Below are positions 12,601-24,715 of a stretch of 64,000 nt of DNA, in pieces. The notes below the pieces were generated by a model. The model had not been told where the DNA came from and made no database searches. It saw only the letters and a program-made list of their open reading frames with translations. The position numbers and the translations under genes are program-made. The stretch is from Kryptolebias marmoratus (taxonomy: Eukaryota; Chordata; Actinopteri; Cyprinodontiformes; Rivulidae): the NCBI RefSeq assembly GCF_001649575.2, contig NC_051450.1:8580429-8644428 (forward strand), given 5' to 3'. The number at the start of each line of letters is the position of its first letter. Position 1 is the stretch's first letter.

Positions 12601-13059
12601 GAGCTTTCAATGACCTCCCTTTGCTCCCCTGACAACTTAGAGAAAGAAATGATGTGACAACAGGTGGGTCTCAAAATGTTAACGTTGTTTGTAAAATACA
12701 CTGAAAATGGAAAGAAATGTGCATTTATATGCTATATTGTTGTCAATTGTGATGTACCTCGACAAACCAATCGACTGATCCCTCATTTCGATTCCGGTTC
12801 CTAAAAATTCATGATTCTGATTCTTTTAAGGGGTAATATATGCTGTAACCTTTCTGTGGCACTCTTCAGTTTGTTACATTGACATCTTTCCCCTGGACAC
12901 TATGGTGAACGGAGTCTGGGCAACAGCCTGGCTAACGTTAGCAGCTTCAGCTAATTTGTTTATGAAAACATACATGAGCAGAGCTCTCAAGTCTCACGCA
13001 TTGACCGTGTGACACACGCATTTCGTGAAGTGCACACGCTCACATGCCACACTTTGTAT
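9684..13059. other. Gene-free stretch with a C-rich tract and conserved-looking DNA
   Basis: No recognisable gene. A 92-codon open frame at 10286-10564 (+) overlaps an 81-codon frame on the other strand; neither resembles a known family. A C-rich tract lies at about 11876-11902. The part 11930-12200 is unique and carries CTAATTAAG and homeodomain-like sites. The part 12720-13060 looks like decayed repeat. Confidence 0.35.
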
Positions 13060-13394
13060 TTCTCTCGCTTTGTATTTCACTTTGTATTTCTCCCGACTTT
13101 GGAACTCGTTACCACCTCACATTAGAAACATAAAGTCAATCTCACAATACAAATCAGAACTCAAAACACACCTTTTTAGATCTGCTTTTTCCACCTGACA
13201 CAATTGGTTTGCCTGATTTTATATTGATTTTATACATTGTCTTTTCTTATTTATTTTTATTTACTTTCTTTTTCTTTTCTTTCTTTCATTGTTACATCTT
13301 ATTTTCTGTTACTGCTGATTTTATTCTTTGTACGGTGTCCTTGAGTGCCAGAAAGGCGCCTTGAAATAAAATGTATTATTATTATTATTATTAT
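13060..13394 (+). mobile_element. 3' end of an L2/CR1-like LINE with (ATT)n tail
   Basis: From 13097 to the stop at 13196-13198 one frame reads LWNSLPPHIRN and later ELKTHLFRSAF, the C-terminal signature of CR1/L2-clade reverse-transcriptase ORFs in fish. A 3' UTR follows with 'aaaggcgccttgaaataaaatgt' and ends in (att)n directly at the first assembly gap. Upstream ORF sequence is missing or decayed, so this is a 5'-truncated dead copy. Confidence 0.85.
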
Positions 13395-14051
13395 NNNNNN
13401 NNNNNNNNNNNNNNNNNNNNNNNNNNNNNNNNNNNNNNNNNNNNNNNNNNNNNNNNNNNNNNNNNNNNNNNNNNNNNNNNNNNNNNNNNNNNNNNNNNNN
13501 NNNNNNNNNNNNNNNNNNNNNNNNNNNNNNNNNNNNNNNNNNNNNNNNNNNNNNNNNNNNNNNNNNNNNNNNNNNNNNNNNNNNNNNNNNNNNNNNNNNN
13601 NNNNNNNNNNNNNNNNNNNNNNNNNNNNNNNNNNNNNNNNNNNNNNNNNNNNNNNNNNNNNNNNNNNNNNNNNNNNNNNNNNNNNNNNNNNNNNNNNNNN
13701 NNNNNNNNNNNNNNNNNNNNNNNNNNNNNNNNNNNNNNNNNNNNNNNNNNNNNNNNNNNNNNNNNNNNNNNNNNNNNNNNNNNNNNNNNNNNNNNNNNNN
13801 NNNNNNNNNNNNNNNNNNNNNNNNNNNNNNNNNNNNNNNNNNNNNNNNNNNNNNNNNNNNNNNNNNNNNNNNNNNNNNNNNNNNNNNNNNNNNNNNNNNN
13901 NNNNNNNNNNNNNNNNNNNNNNNNNNNNNNNNNNNNNNNNNNNNNNNNNNNNNNNNNNNNNNNNNNNNNNNNNNNNNNNNNNNNNNNNNNNNNNNNNNNN
14001 NNNNNNNNNNNNNNNNNNNNNNNNNNNNNNNNNNNNNNNNNNNNNNNNNNN
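13395..14051. other. Assembly gap (657 N)
   Basis: A run of unknown bases following an (ATT)n microsatellite, a common place for assemblies to break. All translated frames across it are artefacts. Confidence 0.99.
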
Positions 14052-15715
14052 GACCATAAAAATGTTCGAAAATTACTCATACATAAAGATCAGTGGACAA
14101 ATATTAATAATCATTTTATGATTTTTTTTTTTCTTGTCATGATGACAGGTGAGGCTCTGCCTCCCCTGCCTCCCCTGACCGCACGTCCCTGCCATACCCC
14201 ATATCGGGTATTATATGTTATAAGTCCATGAATAAAAAAAATGTATTCACGTAAACAGGTCAAAGAAATACCCCTCAGAAAGTAGGTAGTTGCACCCCTG
14301 CATGTCCACTTTGCAAATGAATTATTTATGTGCAAAGCTGCCGCTGATTCCGTCCTGGATTACAAAGCGGCATGTAAATATAATGTAAATATAATTTTGA
14401 ATGTATTGTTTTTTTCACTGACTCTGTAGTGCTAATATAAATCCATGTGGTTCCAACCCTGAATAAAAGAGGAGGTTTGAATGTAAAGCTGGCAATTCCA
14501 CGACACAAAACTGTTTTTTGGTGAAATTTGATATTCTAACAAATTAATTTATGTTGTGTGGGATCAGGCAAAGCAAAAAAGTTATAAAATTATTTCATAA
14601 AGTTAATTTGTAGTTCTAAACATATTTTGAGTGTTTTTTACTCATTTTTTGTCTTGCCACCGTTGATATTCCTCTCTCCTACAGCCTGATCAATATCACC
14701 AAATATGCAAGTTAGGCGATGACGTCATCTAACAACTTCTAGCAGCTCAAAATCTCACTCCAAGCTCAGGTCAAAACTTGAGAGCCCTGTACATGAGCTA
14801 ACATTAGCTGGGTATTTGCATTGTAATTGACCCACTCTTTCACATCCAGTATAACTTGTTAACTGCCTCAGTGTTGATATAAGACGTATTTCATTGTTTT
14901 ACAACTGCAGTGCGGTGCTAGGCTGAGGCCAACATCTCTGGATCTGAACCTCAAACAGAAGCTGGAGTTCAAAAATCGCCTCCTTGGTTTGACTCAAACA
15001 CACTTAAACTGACTAAACACACCACACTACACCATAATTATAAACTCTAAAAATGCTAAATATCACAAATCTCATTACTCACTCCCGCTGTTTTTGTTTT
15101 ATTTGTTTGCTTTTGGCGCTGCCAAAAATTCCTTAAATTTTTGCGCCTTTTTCTTCGTCTTCCTGTAGATTTTTTGTCGCTTGACTAATAACATTGGCCT
15201 TTAGTCAAAAATGGAGAGGTGTGTGTGTTTTTTCATTTGGGGGGGGTTTGAGGGTGAGATCGGATGGAAGATGGAGGTCTTTTCTCCCTGAGACTCTTCA
15301 CGTTCGCTGCTGCGTTTCTCTCTAACGCGTTTCAAATATGACAAGGATGTTCAGAATAAGATGTGGCGTGAATTATTCATCATAACTCTGGTTTTACTTG
15401 GCCTATTGACACAATTTAAAAACTAGTGTAAGGTTTGAAGTCTGTAGTTTTGAAAAAAATTGAAACAGAGTCTCAGAGAGAGCACATCTTTCCCGCTAGA
15501 GTGATTTAAACCGGCCATGTGACTAGGACGCACCGGCGTGCTACACTTAAATGCTGCTGCACGCTGTCCATGGTTGCACACATCCTGCTTTTTCTTCCAG
15601 GTATTGAAACTCGGCATCGAGATTTACAAATTTGATCGATTCCAGCAGAATCAGAATGTTTGTCCCGATTTCTATCGATTCTCAAGACTTGATGCCCAAC
15701 TTTGTCTATTGCAGT
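14052..15715. other. Gene-free stretch after the gap
   Basis: No coding region recognised. Sequence at 14760-14830 ('acttgagagc.ct.tacatgagc') is an inverted match to 12965-13000 on the other side of the LINE and gap, so both may belong to one repeat interrupted by the LINE. The 14150-14330 part is decayed repeat-like DNA. Confidence 0.35.
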
Positions 15716-15885
15716 CAACAAAAGATTCTCATGAAACTTTCAGAAAGTAAACATTGGATGTTCGTCTACAACTGGAAATCAACACAACTTAAGTAGCTGC
15801 TGCAGCCAACTGACCTTAGACAACTGACTGTTTTTTTTTTTTTTTTACAAATATTGAGTTAAAGTTTGGCATAATTATAGCTGGA
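15716..15885 (+). repeat. Dispersed repeat family R, partial copy 2
   Basis: Contains 'ctcatgaaactttcagaaagtaa', 'attggatgttcgtctacaactg', 'gccaactgaccttag' and, after a poly-T expansion, 'acaaatattgagttaaagtttgg'. It lacks the 5' part. Same strand as the other copies. Confidence 0.7.
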
Positions 15886-17261
15886 TGGCTGTGACTCAGA
15901 AAGAAATAGTGATTCAGTGGTTTTGAGTTTACATTAGATTAAAAAAAAAAACGGTAATTGGTCATAATGTAGTGTTCAGGGCTCAACAACATTCCTTAAA
16001 AAAAAACTGCATCAATAAAGCATTTTTGTCAATATTTGTATCCAACTCATTTAGTCGGCTTCCCAAATTCTGTGATCTGCAGCTGATTGTTCGCCTCCCC
16101 CCTGATGTTTTTAAATTGAATTAACACGTCTTTTAACGACACGTGAAGCTGTGTTGTTATGCAGGCATGCTTTGTGATTAATGTGAGCGCTTCCTCCAAG
16201 TACGCCGCCGGTAATGGTGCAAATCAAAAGGATGATGGCCCGGGGTAAGGGTCCCCATTAAATGTAATTACAGAGCCGAAGCAGAGGTGGACCGTCTGTG
16301 CCATTTGCAGCTTTTATGAAACGCCCTTATCAGATGCCATTAACTTTCCAGCCGCTGCACAATAACATGTGCGGCGAGTTCATTTCTGTGCAAGAAGTCG
16401 CATTATCAGCTCGTGAATAATGGGTATACGGATACATTTACTCTGATCTTACAGCAGATGTGTAACATCTCGAGATTTTGTGGCGACAAACTGGCTTCAC
16501 AAACCCTAAATGTCAGTTATGACATGTTTTGGCACTTTGGAGATGATTCAGCCTACAATGGATGAAATCAGTCCTCTTCAGATGGATCATTTCCAACGTG
16601 AAAAACGTCCAATATTAGGTTTGAACATTTCGCTCAACAGATGTTACGGTTCCATTTGGGTCATTTCCTTTCTTCTCCTGGGTCGCTGTGGTTAGGTGGG
16701 ATTGCCTAAATGAATAATGCTGTATTCCACTACACTCCATTCTTTTTGATGTTTTGATTTTGAACTCTGTTCAGATGCAGAGTCCAGCCTGGGGGCGATA
16801 CTGCATGATGGGAGCAGGTTTTAAACTACAGCTGGGGCAAAAGAACAGCAGGTTAGACTCAGAAAAATGAATAATTATAACATAAAATCATGAAATTTTC
16901 ATATTACCCTGCATCCGGTTTACATGTGAGTTTAGTATTGTCTTGTTAAAGATAATTAGTGTTTTCCTGTAAATAATGGTGGCATAAACTTACCCATACT
17001 TAACATTTACTGAGACATGATGCTACATGAAGGATCTTTGTTCATTCAATTACAAAAATGACTTTCTTCCATCTAATCATCCCTTTGAATAAAAATTCAA
17101 GCAGAGATGGTTTGACATTTTCTTGTCAAAGTTTTTTTTTGAAAAGTGCAATTTTGATTCTTGAAATTGTCTGTTTTTCATTTTTCTGTCAAAACTGAAA
17201 CGAAGATAAAGTAAACACTCCACTTGTAACAAGGACTAAATGGTATGTTTCAGTCTATAAT
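15886..17261. other. Gene-free stretch with a strong conserved-looking segment
   Basis: The part 16130-16440 is the most enhancer-like DNA in the left half: unique, GC-balanced, low in homopolymers, with several TAAT-type and AATTA sites and 'ccattaaatgtaattacag'. No ORF there is credible. The rest is unremarkable. Confidence 0.4.
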
Positions 17262-17670
17262 TACCACCCACCACCATGAAAGGTGGGTGATAATGTAACT
17301 GCCTGTGTGTTGTGTGCGGAAGTGTATTTATTTGATTGTTTGTTAACAAAATAAGTCATGAACCAGTGAACAGATTTTATTGAAACTCTCAGAAAGGTAT
17401 CAGAAGAGGCACAGCTTTGGTGTCAACTCGAGTCAAGCTGGTCGCCACAATAGTCAGCTATAGCGTAGACAAAAATGGCTATAACTCGATCAGTTTTGCA
17501 GATGCTAAGCTGAGATTTGGTGTGGTAGTAGCTGAGAGTCATCCCCAACACATACTCTGAGCTCTAACAGACTATGAAGAATGTTATTTTTAAGATCTGA
17601 CCAAAACAGCCAGAAGTGTCATTTTTCAATATAAGGTGATCTTATGGCTTTTAAGGGATGCTAGACTTTT
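17262..17670 (+). repeat. Dispersed repeat family R, longest copy 3
   Basis: Begins with a small hairpin (ccacccaccaccatgaaaggtgggtg) at 17266, then the family core from 17336 through 'tggtgtggtagtagctgagagtcatcc' and 'acacatactctgagc', reaching 'aaggtgatcttatgg'. This copy shows the longest 5' extension, and the hairpin may be the true left end. Confidence 0.75.
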
Positions 17671-18549
17671 AAGTATGTAATGGAATGCAAGCATATATGT
17701 CTAATAAATACAACAAATTATTCATTTTTTGGATAAAACATTAGCAGAAACATGCCCATCAAGTACCTTCTAGGTTTTGAGGCGTACTAATGCAAGATTT
17801 CAGCTCTTGAATATTAATCTTTTTAAACTTTAAACATTTCTCAGCCAGTCATGACTTTATTTAACAAAGTAAAGACAAAGTATGTGTGCAGCTAATTTCC
17901 ATTATAGCGTAATGGGGCTCGTAAGACTTGCTTTTTTACTTTTAAAGATTATTGTGCAATATTTTAAACTAATTATGTTGTGAAAGGAGTTCTGTGTGGT
18001 CGTGAGTTGACAGACGTTAAACTGAATCTACAGCGTGCTACAGAGTGTTACAGCTGATGTTTTCAGCACTTCAGCTCCAGCTTCTGTGTTCTGGTTCAGC
18101 TGCACTGCTTCTCTATGCCAATTTAAAGCCCCTAAAGAGAAAAACCAAGCCACTGCAAGCAGGGAAAATTAGCTTCTGCTGGTGGATCTAATGATACATT
18201 TATCTGCTAAAGCATGAGAGGAAGACTGACTGTAAAGACAAGATGGGGCAAAAACTACTAGAAACCACAGAGAAAACCTCCAAGAAATGTAGCTTAAACA
18301 AAAACTAAATCTACATCTCAACAGGATCAAACCAGGCTTAACAAACAGCTGGTGAGCTTCACCCTGTTATAATAAATCCACACAAAGTCTTCAGATGCTC
18401 ATTTCAGCTCACCAACAGTACTTTCTGTTTCATGAACAAGTTGAAGGAAGTGAACCCTTTGGAGGATGCAAAAACTTTATTTACTGCAAACTAAAGTTCT
18501 ACTGTCTTTTAAGCTATGCACTACTGGGACCAGTGTTAGTTTAAATGTA
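17671..18549. other. Gene-free stretch, nothing recognised
   Basis: AT-rich unique DNA without credible ORFs or terminal repeats. Confidence 0.4.
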
Positions 18550-19322
18550 CAACCCCAATTCAGGTAAACCCATATTTTAGTCACAGTGTAACACAGTAAA
18601 CATATCACATGTTTAAACTAAGAAATTGTCCCATTTTTTTTTTTAAAAAAGAGATAATTTTTTATTTGATGACAGTAACATCTCAAAAAGGGGTCGTAAA
18701 AGTAGGTGGTACAAATAACAAACAGCTGGCGGAGCATTTTGCAACAAATTAGGTTAATTAGCGACAGATCAGTAAGAGGACTGGGTGTAAAAAAGAACAT
18801 TTAAAAGAGGCTGAATCAGAAGTAAAGATGGGCAGAGGTTCACCAGTTTGGGAAAAAATGCATCGGAAAAAAGTGGAACAACTTCAGAGTCGTGTTTCTC
18901 CACAGAAAATGGAGAAGACTTTGAAAATCCCATCATATTATTTTTAAAATATTTCAAGAATCTACAAAAATCTCTGAGGTCAAAGGACAAGACAGTCAGT
19001 ATTGGATGGCTGTGATCTTTGGGCCATCAGGGGCCACTGCATTAAAACAGGTCTGATTCTGTTCTGGACATCACTGCTTGGATTCAGGAACACTTCCACA
19101 AATTATTGTCTGTAAACACAGCTCACTCTGGCATCCATCTTATGTGAACACCATCCAGAAATGCTGCAAAACCTATTCTGCAAAACCAAGGCTCATTAAA
19201 AATGAACTGAAAGCAAAATGGAGAACTCGTCTGTCGCCAAATGAGTCAAAATTTGAAATGTGCTGTAGAAACCACAGACGCCACATCCTTGGTACTAAAG
19301 AGGAGCCTGGACCATCAATCCT
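18550..19322 (+). pseudogene. Tc1-like transposon relic ('caaccccaattc' family), interrupted
   Basis: A TA precedes 'caaccccaattc', the terminal repeat of a common fish Tc1-like element. The internal sequence follows that family: 'acatatcacatgtttaaac', 'acagctggcggagcattttgcaac', then a transposase start near 18828 (MGRGSPV) broken by frameshifts and a stop within about 40 codons. Later remnants include 'gccactgcattaaaacagg', 'caggaacacttccac' and 'aatgagtcaaaatttgaaatg'. It lacks the C-terminal half and right terminal repeat because another Tc1 fragment abuts at 19331. Not functional. Confidence 0.85.
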
Positions 19323-19330
19323 CTCGCAAC

Positions 19331-19555
19331 CCCTGGCAAAAATTATGGAATCGCCACTCTGGCAGGATGTTCTTCCAGTTGTTTAATTTTGTGAAATCAA
19401 TAAATCACCGACATGCAGCAAAACTTTCATTTTTCAAAACTCCCACCTTCTGGCAAGAAACAGTTAAAAAAAAAAGAAAGAAAGAAAGATGATTGTTGTA
19501 GTCAGTCACAGTTGCTTTTTGTAGATCAAATATAAGAAGGAAACATGGATTCACT
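19331..19555 (+). mobile_element. End fragment of a second Tc1-like family
   Basis: Starts 'ctggcaaaaattatggaatcgcc', a terminal-repeat motif of a different fish Tc1-like family, followed by 'ttccagttgtttaattttgt' and 'gtagtcagtcacagttgctttttgtagatc', ending 'catggattcac'. It abuts or is inserted in the preceding relic. No transposase seen. Confidence 0.75.
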
Positions 19556-19890
19556 GGTCTGGTAATTAGTTTTCAGTTAAAGAAAGAGTCTCACACCTTG
19601 GAGAGCTGTTTGTATTAATTTGTTGACCGAGAGGATGGATCCTTTTTATAGACACTGTATATGAATCTATGCCACAAAACAGATAACCATTGTTCTTTTT
19701 GTTTGTTTGTTTTTTGGCTGGTGAGAGAAGCAAATCTAATCTGCTGTTTATTACAATATCAGCCTTTGACTGGTTCACATTTTGGACACTCAGCCTGTTT
19801 CATTTACTCTCTTTTTCTTGGTGAAACAGTTTAGCAGCTTTAATGTTGCTCATCAAATGCAGCAGCTATGTTTTCGCCCCTGCTAGTCAC
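19556..19890. other. Gene-free stretch, nothing recognised
   Basis: AT-rich DNA with a (ttg)n-like tract near 19698. No domain or element seen. Confidence 0.4.
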
Positions 19891-20045
19891 TCAAGCGATG
19901 GTTGGCTTCCCATTTTGAACGATGCACACGTAAACTGTCTCACGCTCCTTGTTGGAGGTGTCCCTGTCCCCATCAATCATGACCTGAGGCTCGTCTGATT
20001 TCTTCAGCCAGACGAATGCATCTCTGGCCAGAATGTGACAATGAG
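19891..20045 (-). pseudogene. Possible hAT-derived coding fragment
   Basis: On the - strand an open frame of about 48 codons reads LARDAFVWLKKSDEP and then VMIDGDRDTSNKERETVYVC before a stop at 19891-19893. The pattern 'DG.(S/R)D.S...E..VYV' resembles the catalytic-domain start of hAT-derived ZNF862-like proteins. There is no upstream or downstream continuation, so at best it is a scrap. Assignment is from pattern memory only. Confidence 0.35.
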
Positions 20046-22643
20046 AAGTGTGGTGATTCTTCCAAAACTCCCTCCATTAGATCCTCTGAATGTGCAGCCT
20101 GTCTACGAGTGGACTGGTGGCGAACACTGTGGGAATTGTTGGATGTAAGGGTTATAAGGGTAATGGTAAGTAACAAATCAGTCTGATTTTAAGTGAAGAT
20201 TTTTGTATTTTCTTGCACATTTGTCTCTCCAGTGCCAAAAGTTGCAGCACAGTGATGTACAACCTTAATTTCCTTTTTTTTTAATTGTTTAAATGAGATG
20301 CATCAGTCAGAAGCTCTGATGTGGCAGCCTTATCACCTATAAAGCATTATGAAATAAATAGTATTTATCATTTAGTTTTTGAGCAATAAAAATCTCAGAT
20401 TTATGTAACATGTGACATAATCACATTTCCTGACGGCCGAGCTCTGGAAGCGCAAGTCGGTCTTGAAGTCGTGGGCGATCTCCCAGACCAGGATGGTAAA
20501 GATTAAGAATTGCCTTTAAAACTTCCACTTCTGATTTGTACAAACCAACAGGTTGTAGCAGTTTTAAACAACAGCAAAAATACTAAAACAAAGACAAGGT
20601 CAACCCCTTGTTATCTTTATAATAATAACATAACGATACTCAAACAGTATACCTCAGCAGAACATAACTCTAGTCACAATTTTAGCATTTTTTTTTCTGT
20701 CAGTTGTGGGGCTTGAGCATGATGCCATACTACACATGAAATAAACCTTTTTAAAATTGTCTTTTAATTTTTCCAGAAGCTGAATTTGGGTTTTCATAAA
20801 TCCATGAATGTGACAAAATATAAAATAACGTCTGAATTTTTCTATTTATACACAAATACTATGATTTCTTCCACACAGAGCACAAAAATATTGCAAACTT
20901 GACCATAAAACGTAGTTCGAACCGAATACTTTAGGTCAAGCTAACCATATAAATCATGGTAAATAAATGTGCAGTAGTCAGGAAATGATGCGTTTATTTT
21001 TGCCGGAGCACATAACAGATGATATCACATCCCGGGGCTTCGTTTTTAAGGAATTTCTGCTGACATTTTGTTAGACAACTGCAGCCCTTCATCGACCCTC
21101 AGCAGAGCAAAATGAGATAAACGGCACCATAAATCCACTGCAGAGGCATTCAGCTCTCGGTGAGGTGGCAGGAATGATCCTGATAATGAGACTAAATTAA
21201 TTACTTTCAGACTTAATTATGGATGTTTTGTCATAGGTCCTTTAGAGTTCTAAGAGCCGCGACGCTGTTAGAATACTAACAATAATCACATTACAAATAA
21301 TTTACATATAATTCAAATGCGTTGTATGTTAGGAAGCAAAAGGATTGTTTTCAAATTTGTCTTTGAAATTGGTGGTTAAAATAATGACTATAATTAAGAA
21401 CGACTACCAGCTGTCAGACTTCTCTCTGGAACAAGATGTTCTTATCTGATGCAAATCGGAGAGCATTGTGACCTCCAGTGGAGACATTAAAGCCTGTTTT
21501 GAGCAAACTGTTGAGTGCCTGAGTGTTTCTCTTGTTGTGATGCTTTTTTAACAGAGCATATTCTTGCATGCATGTCCTAAAGGTCAAACTGACCATTTTT
21601 CTGCTTCGTGTGGTCATTGTTTTCTAAATCTGAGTTTAAATTAATCTGCGTTTCTCCATTTATGAAGTCTGATTTCCTGCTGGTGAGTCAAAGCTGAACG
21701 GAGCAGGAAATAACTATTTGCAAAACAGGACTAAGTAGCTTAGAAAACCAGCATCATCTCAAGGGATCATTCTGAAAGCAGCGAGTAGCAAAAAAAAAAA
21801 AAGTATTAATCTACATACAGCGTAGATCTCTTAAAAATCATCTTTCATCTCTAAACCCCCTATTTTGCAGTTTCTCTGTTGCTTAAAACAGCAACAACCT
21901 GTTAGTTTGTGCAAATCCCAAGTGGCGGTTTTAAAGGTTGCAAGTATAGTTTTCTTGTTTCTTGTTCCTTTTCAAAGAAAAATAAAAAAAGACAAAAACT
22001 GGTTTTGTGAAGCTGAATGCATTACAAGTTTGGAATGGAAAAACAACTCCAAAGGGGGTTCAGAATAATAGTTTCTAGCCTTTCCAGCCACTAAAACCTG
22101 GAAGGAGACTTTTTAAGCCCCTTTTCTGTTGTTTAATCAAGCAGATAAATTGAAAACATGCTGCTTCGAGTGACACATTTAAGGTCTGAGAGAAGTAATC
22201 TTACTGTTTTTTTATTATTATTTTAAAAAGTCCACTTTCATGTGAACGGAAGCTTTTAGCAGAGACCATATAATTTAGACAACTCCAGTATGTGACAAAT
22301 CAACCTTTTTCACAAATAAAACACTTTGAACTTCTCAAATTTGTCCCCTTCAATTTTTTTTAATTTATTTTTTCTCTTTTTTATTTTATTCTGTATTTTT
22401 TTTGAACAATAAATGTCAAAGCATTAAAAGAATCCCATCAAATTACAGCCACTTATACAAAACAAAGGCCAGACTTACAATTTTTGACCATCTTTTTAAC
22501 TTTCTTATATAAAAAAGGCAACTTTAGTAATGTGACATGCCAGTTTTTATAAGTGGATCAGATAGGCATTTTGTTTTGTGTATTTTAATACACTCTTTAT
22601 CAAAATGGAGCACCCAAACATTTTTTAAAACAGACTTTTAGAA

Positions 22644-22680
<37 letters not shown>

Positions 22681-24050
22681 TTAAAGAATTTGTCCACTTG
22701 AAAAGAGCATCTTTTCTCTCTTGAAAATGAATTGCTTAAATGTGTTAACATTGTCTATTTACCAGAAGATTTTCCCGCCCATAGTTCAAAATTTCTGTTT
22801 TTTATACAACTTACAGTTTCCAAACACAACGGTTGGTCTGAGGCTCAGTTTATGGTTTGTGTTTCTGTCTTCCTGTTTGTTGAAAAAAGTGAAAAAGTGG
22901 GAATCACCATAGAAACCAGTGACCCACCTGTTTTTATATACTTTAAATGGGAAGAATGAGTGGAGATTCTGCTTCAACTGTGATTACTGTTCATGTAATT
23001 TTCTTAATATAAATATATATTTTTGACAAATATTGCCTTGTTTTCAAATACAACAAGTTTATCTTATACTGCATCAGTTCAGTTTAATGCAGTCAAATTC
23101 AGTTAATTAGTAAAATAAATAAATGAATATCTAGAGAAAAAAGTTGGCTAAGGAAACTTATAAACTGCATAATATTAGCCTACTTATTTCTTATTGTTAG
23201 CTGCTAAAAGCTGCTTTGTTGGGTCTTTTTTGGGACGTCTCTCATCAAGAAACATCTGCTTAATAAGGATCAAGCAGAATATATTTACACATCCCGGGTG
23301 TTTTTCCATGAAGTGCAGCAGGATGACACAAATGAGAAAGCTGCAGTGGTTTTCATTGTTTTGTTTTGTTTTTTTTAATTTGTGTGGCTGTATTACAGAA
23401 CCTCTGGTTGGTTTGGACGTCACATGCAGAGAAAGGAAAACCAATATCAACACAGCTGAGCGAGCGAGACATCGTATCCATGGTGACCGATGAGACCTGG
23501 TCCCGGTGGAGAGTGACAAAATGCCCCCGAATTCAGCTTCCATTTAAAGTCAAGTGTTCTTCTGAAAGAGGGACTTCACAGCGAGCGAGTGTGTAGAATA
23601 AAAGGCTGGCAGAGAAAAGATCACACAATCCTCTGATCCAAGCATTAGACTGGTCCAAACATATAGAAACTCAAAGAAGCAGAAAGGATTGTCGCAACAA
23701 TAAAATGAGCGTTTGTGCCTCAAAATACCGGGGAAGGTCTCAAACACCTAAAGGTCAAAAATCTATTATCTCAACAACATAATCAGAAAAATGAGTGCAG
23801 AAACCAGAGTATTGATTTTTCTTTGTAGCTCTCTTTGTAACCAACTGCTGCAAACCCCCGTGAAACAAACAGACAAACCTATTGTTGCGTTATCCTCTGC
23901 TTCGTGGGTGTCTTGTGTTTTGATAGATCAAAGATGACATAAAATCAAATCAGGTGATCTGTCTTTCACTATACTTCCTCTGTACATCAGTATTTGTCCC
24001 CAGACAGGGAACATAGTTATCTTCTGCTGTCAAAATGCAGGCAATTATTT
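20046..24050. other. Gene-free stretch with a (TA)n microsatellite and conserved-looking DNA
   Basis: No gene recognised. The part 20980-21240 is unique, GC-balanced and contains 'actaaattaattact' and AATTA sites, so it may be regulatory. Overlapping open frames at 23184-23543 (-) and 23194-23493 (+) show no domain and look like chance. Confidence 0.35.
22651..22677. repeat. (TA)n microsatellite
   Basis: A pure TA run of about 27 bp. Confidence 0.95.
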
Positions 24051-24715
24051 TCTTACCTGTGTGTTAGCAAAATATGTCATGAACCACTGAACACATTTTC
24101 ATGAAACTCTCAGAAAATATTTAATAGACATATATCCACAACTGTTTGGCATTTGGAGTCAATTCCTTTAAAGATGGCTGTCACAGACAACTAACCTTAG
24201 AAAACGTAAAAATGATTTGAACTCAGTCAAATTTACAGATATTGAGATGAAGTTTGTGATGCTAGTAGGCATGAGTCATCCCCAACGTGTACTCAGCGCA
24301 CCACACATTGCATGAGATCTTCGCATAAAACTTTGGCATTAACCTGTGGAGTCACTTATGTCTGTTAACAAAATATCTCATGAACCGCTGAAGAGATTTT
24401 AATGAAACTTTAAGAAATTAGTCATTGGAGATACATCTACGACTCATCAACTTTTAGAGTCAACCCAATGCAAGATGGCCACCATAGCCTTATCTTAGAA
24501 ATCCCCAAAATGGCTCTAGCTCAGTCACTTTTACAAATCTTAAAGTAAATTGTGATGAGGCAGTAGCTGAGAATCATTCACAACACATACTCTGAGTGCA
24601 AACACATTACGCGTTACACAATAGAGTAATTTTGGTCCAATGTCAAAATGTCAAAAATAACGCTAACTCCATCATTTGTCAACATAAGATGATCTTAGTT
24701 TAAAAAGGTATGCTT
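24051..24715 (+). repeat. Dispersed repeat family R, two tandem copies (4 and 5)
   Basis: The family start motif occurs at 24063 (gttagcaaaatatgtcatgaacc) and again at 24364 (gttaacaaaatatctcatgaacc), a 301-bp period. Each is followed by the full core through 'gagtcatcc..aacg/acatactc'. The two units have diverged in the middle, so the tandem is old or the second inserted into the end of the first. Copy 5 extends to about 24710 with 'aagatgatctta', matching the end of copy 3. Confidence 0.8.

Noticed and set aside
13299..14231. Several 229-286 codon frames
   Set aside because: They consist mainly of unknown residues across the N run.
23184..23543. 119-codon - strand frame with a 99-codon + strand partner
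   Set aside because: No domain, low-complexity Lys/Asn stretches and no splice-site context; likely chance.
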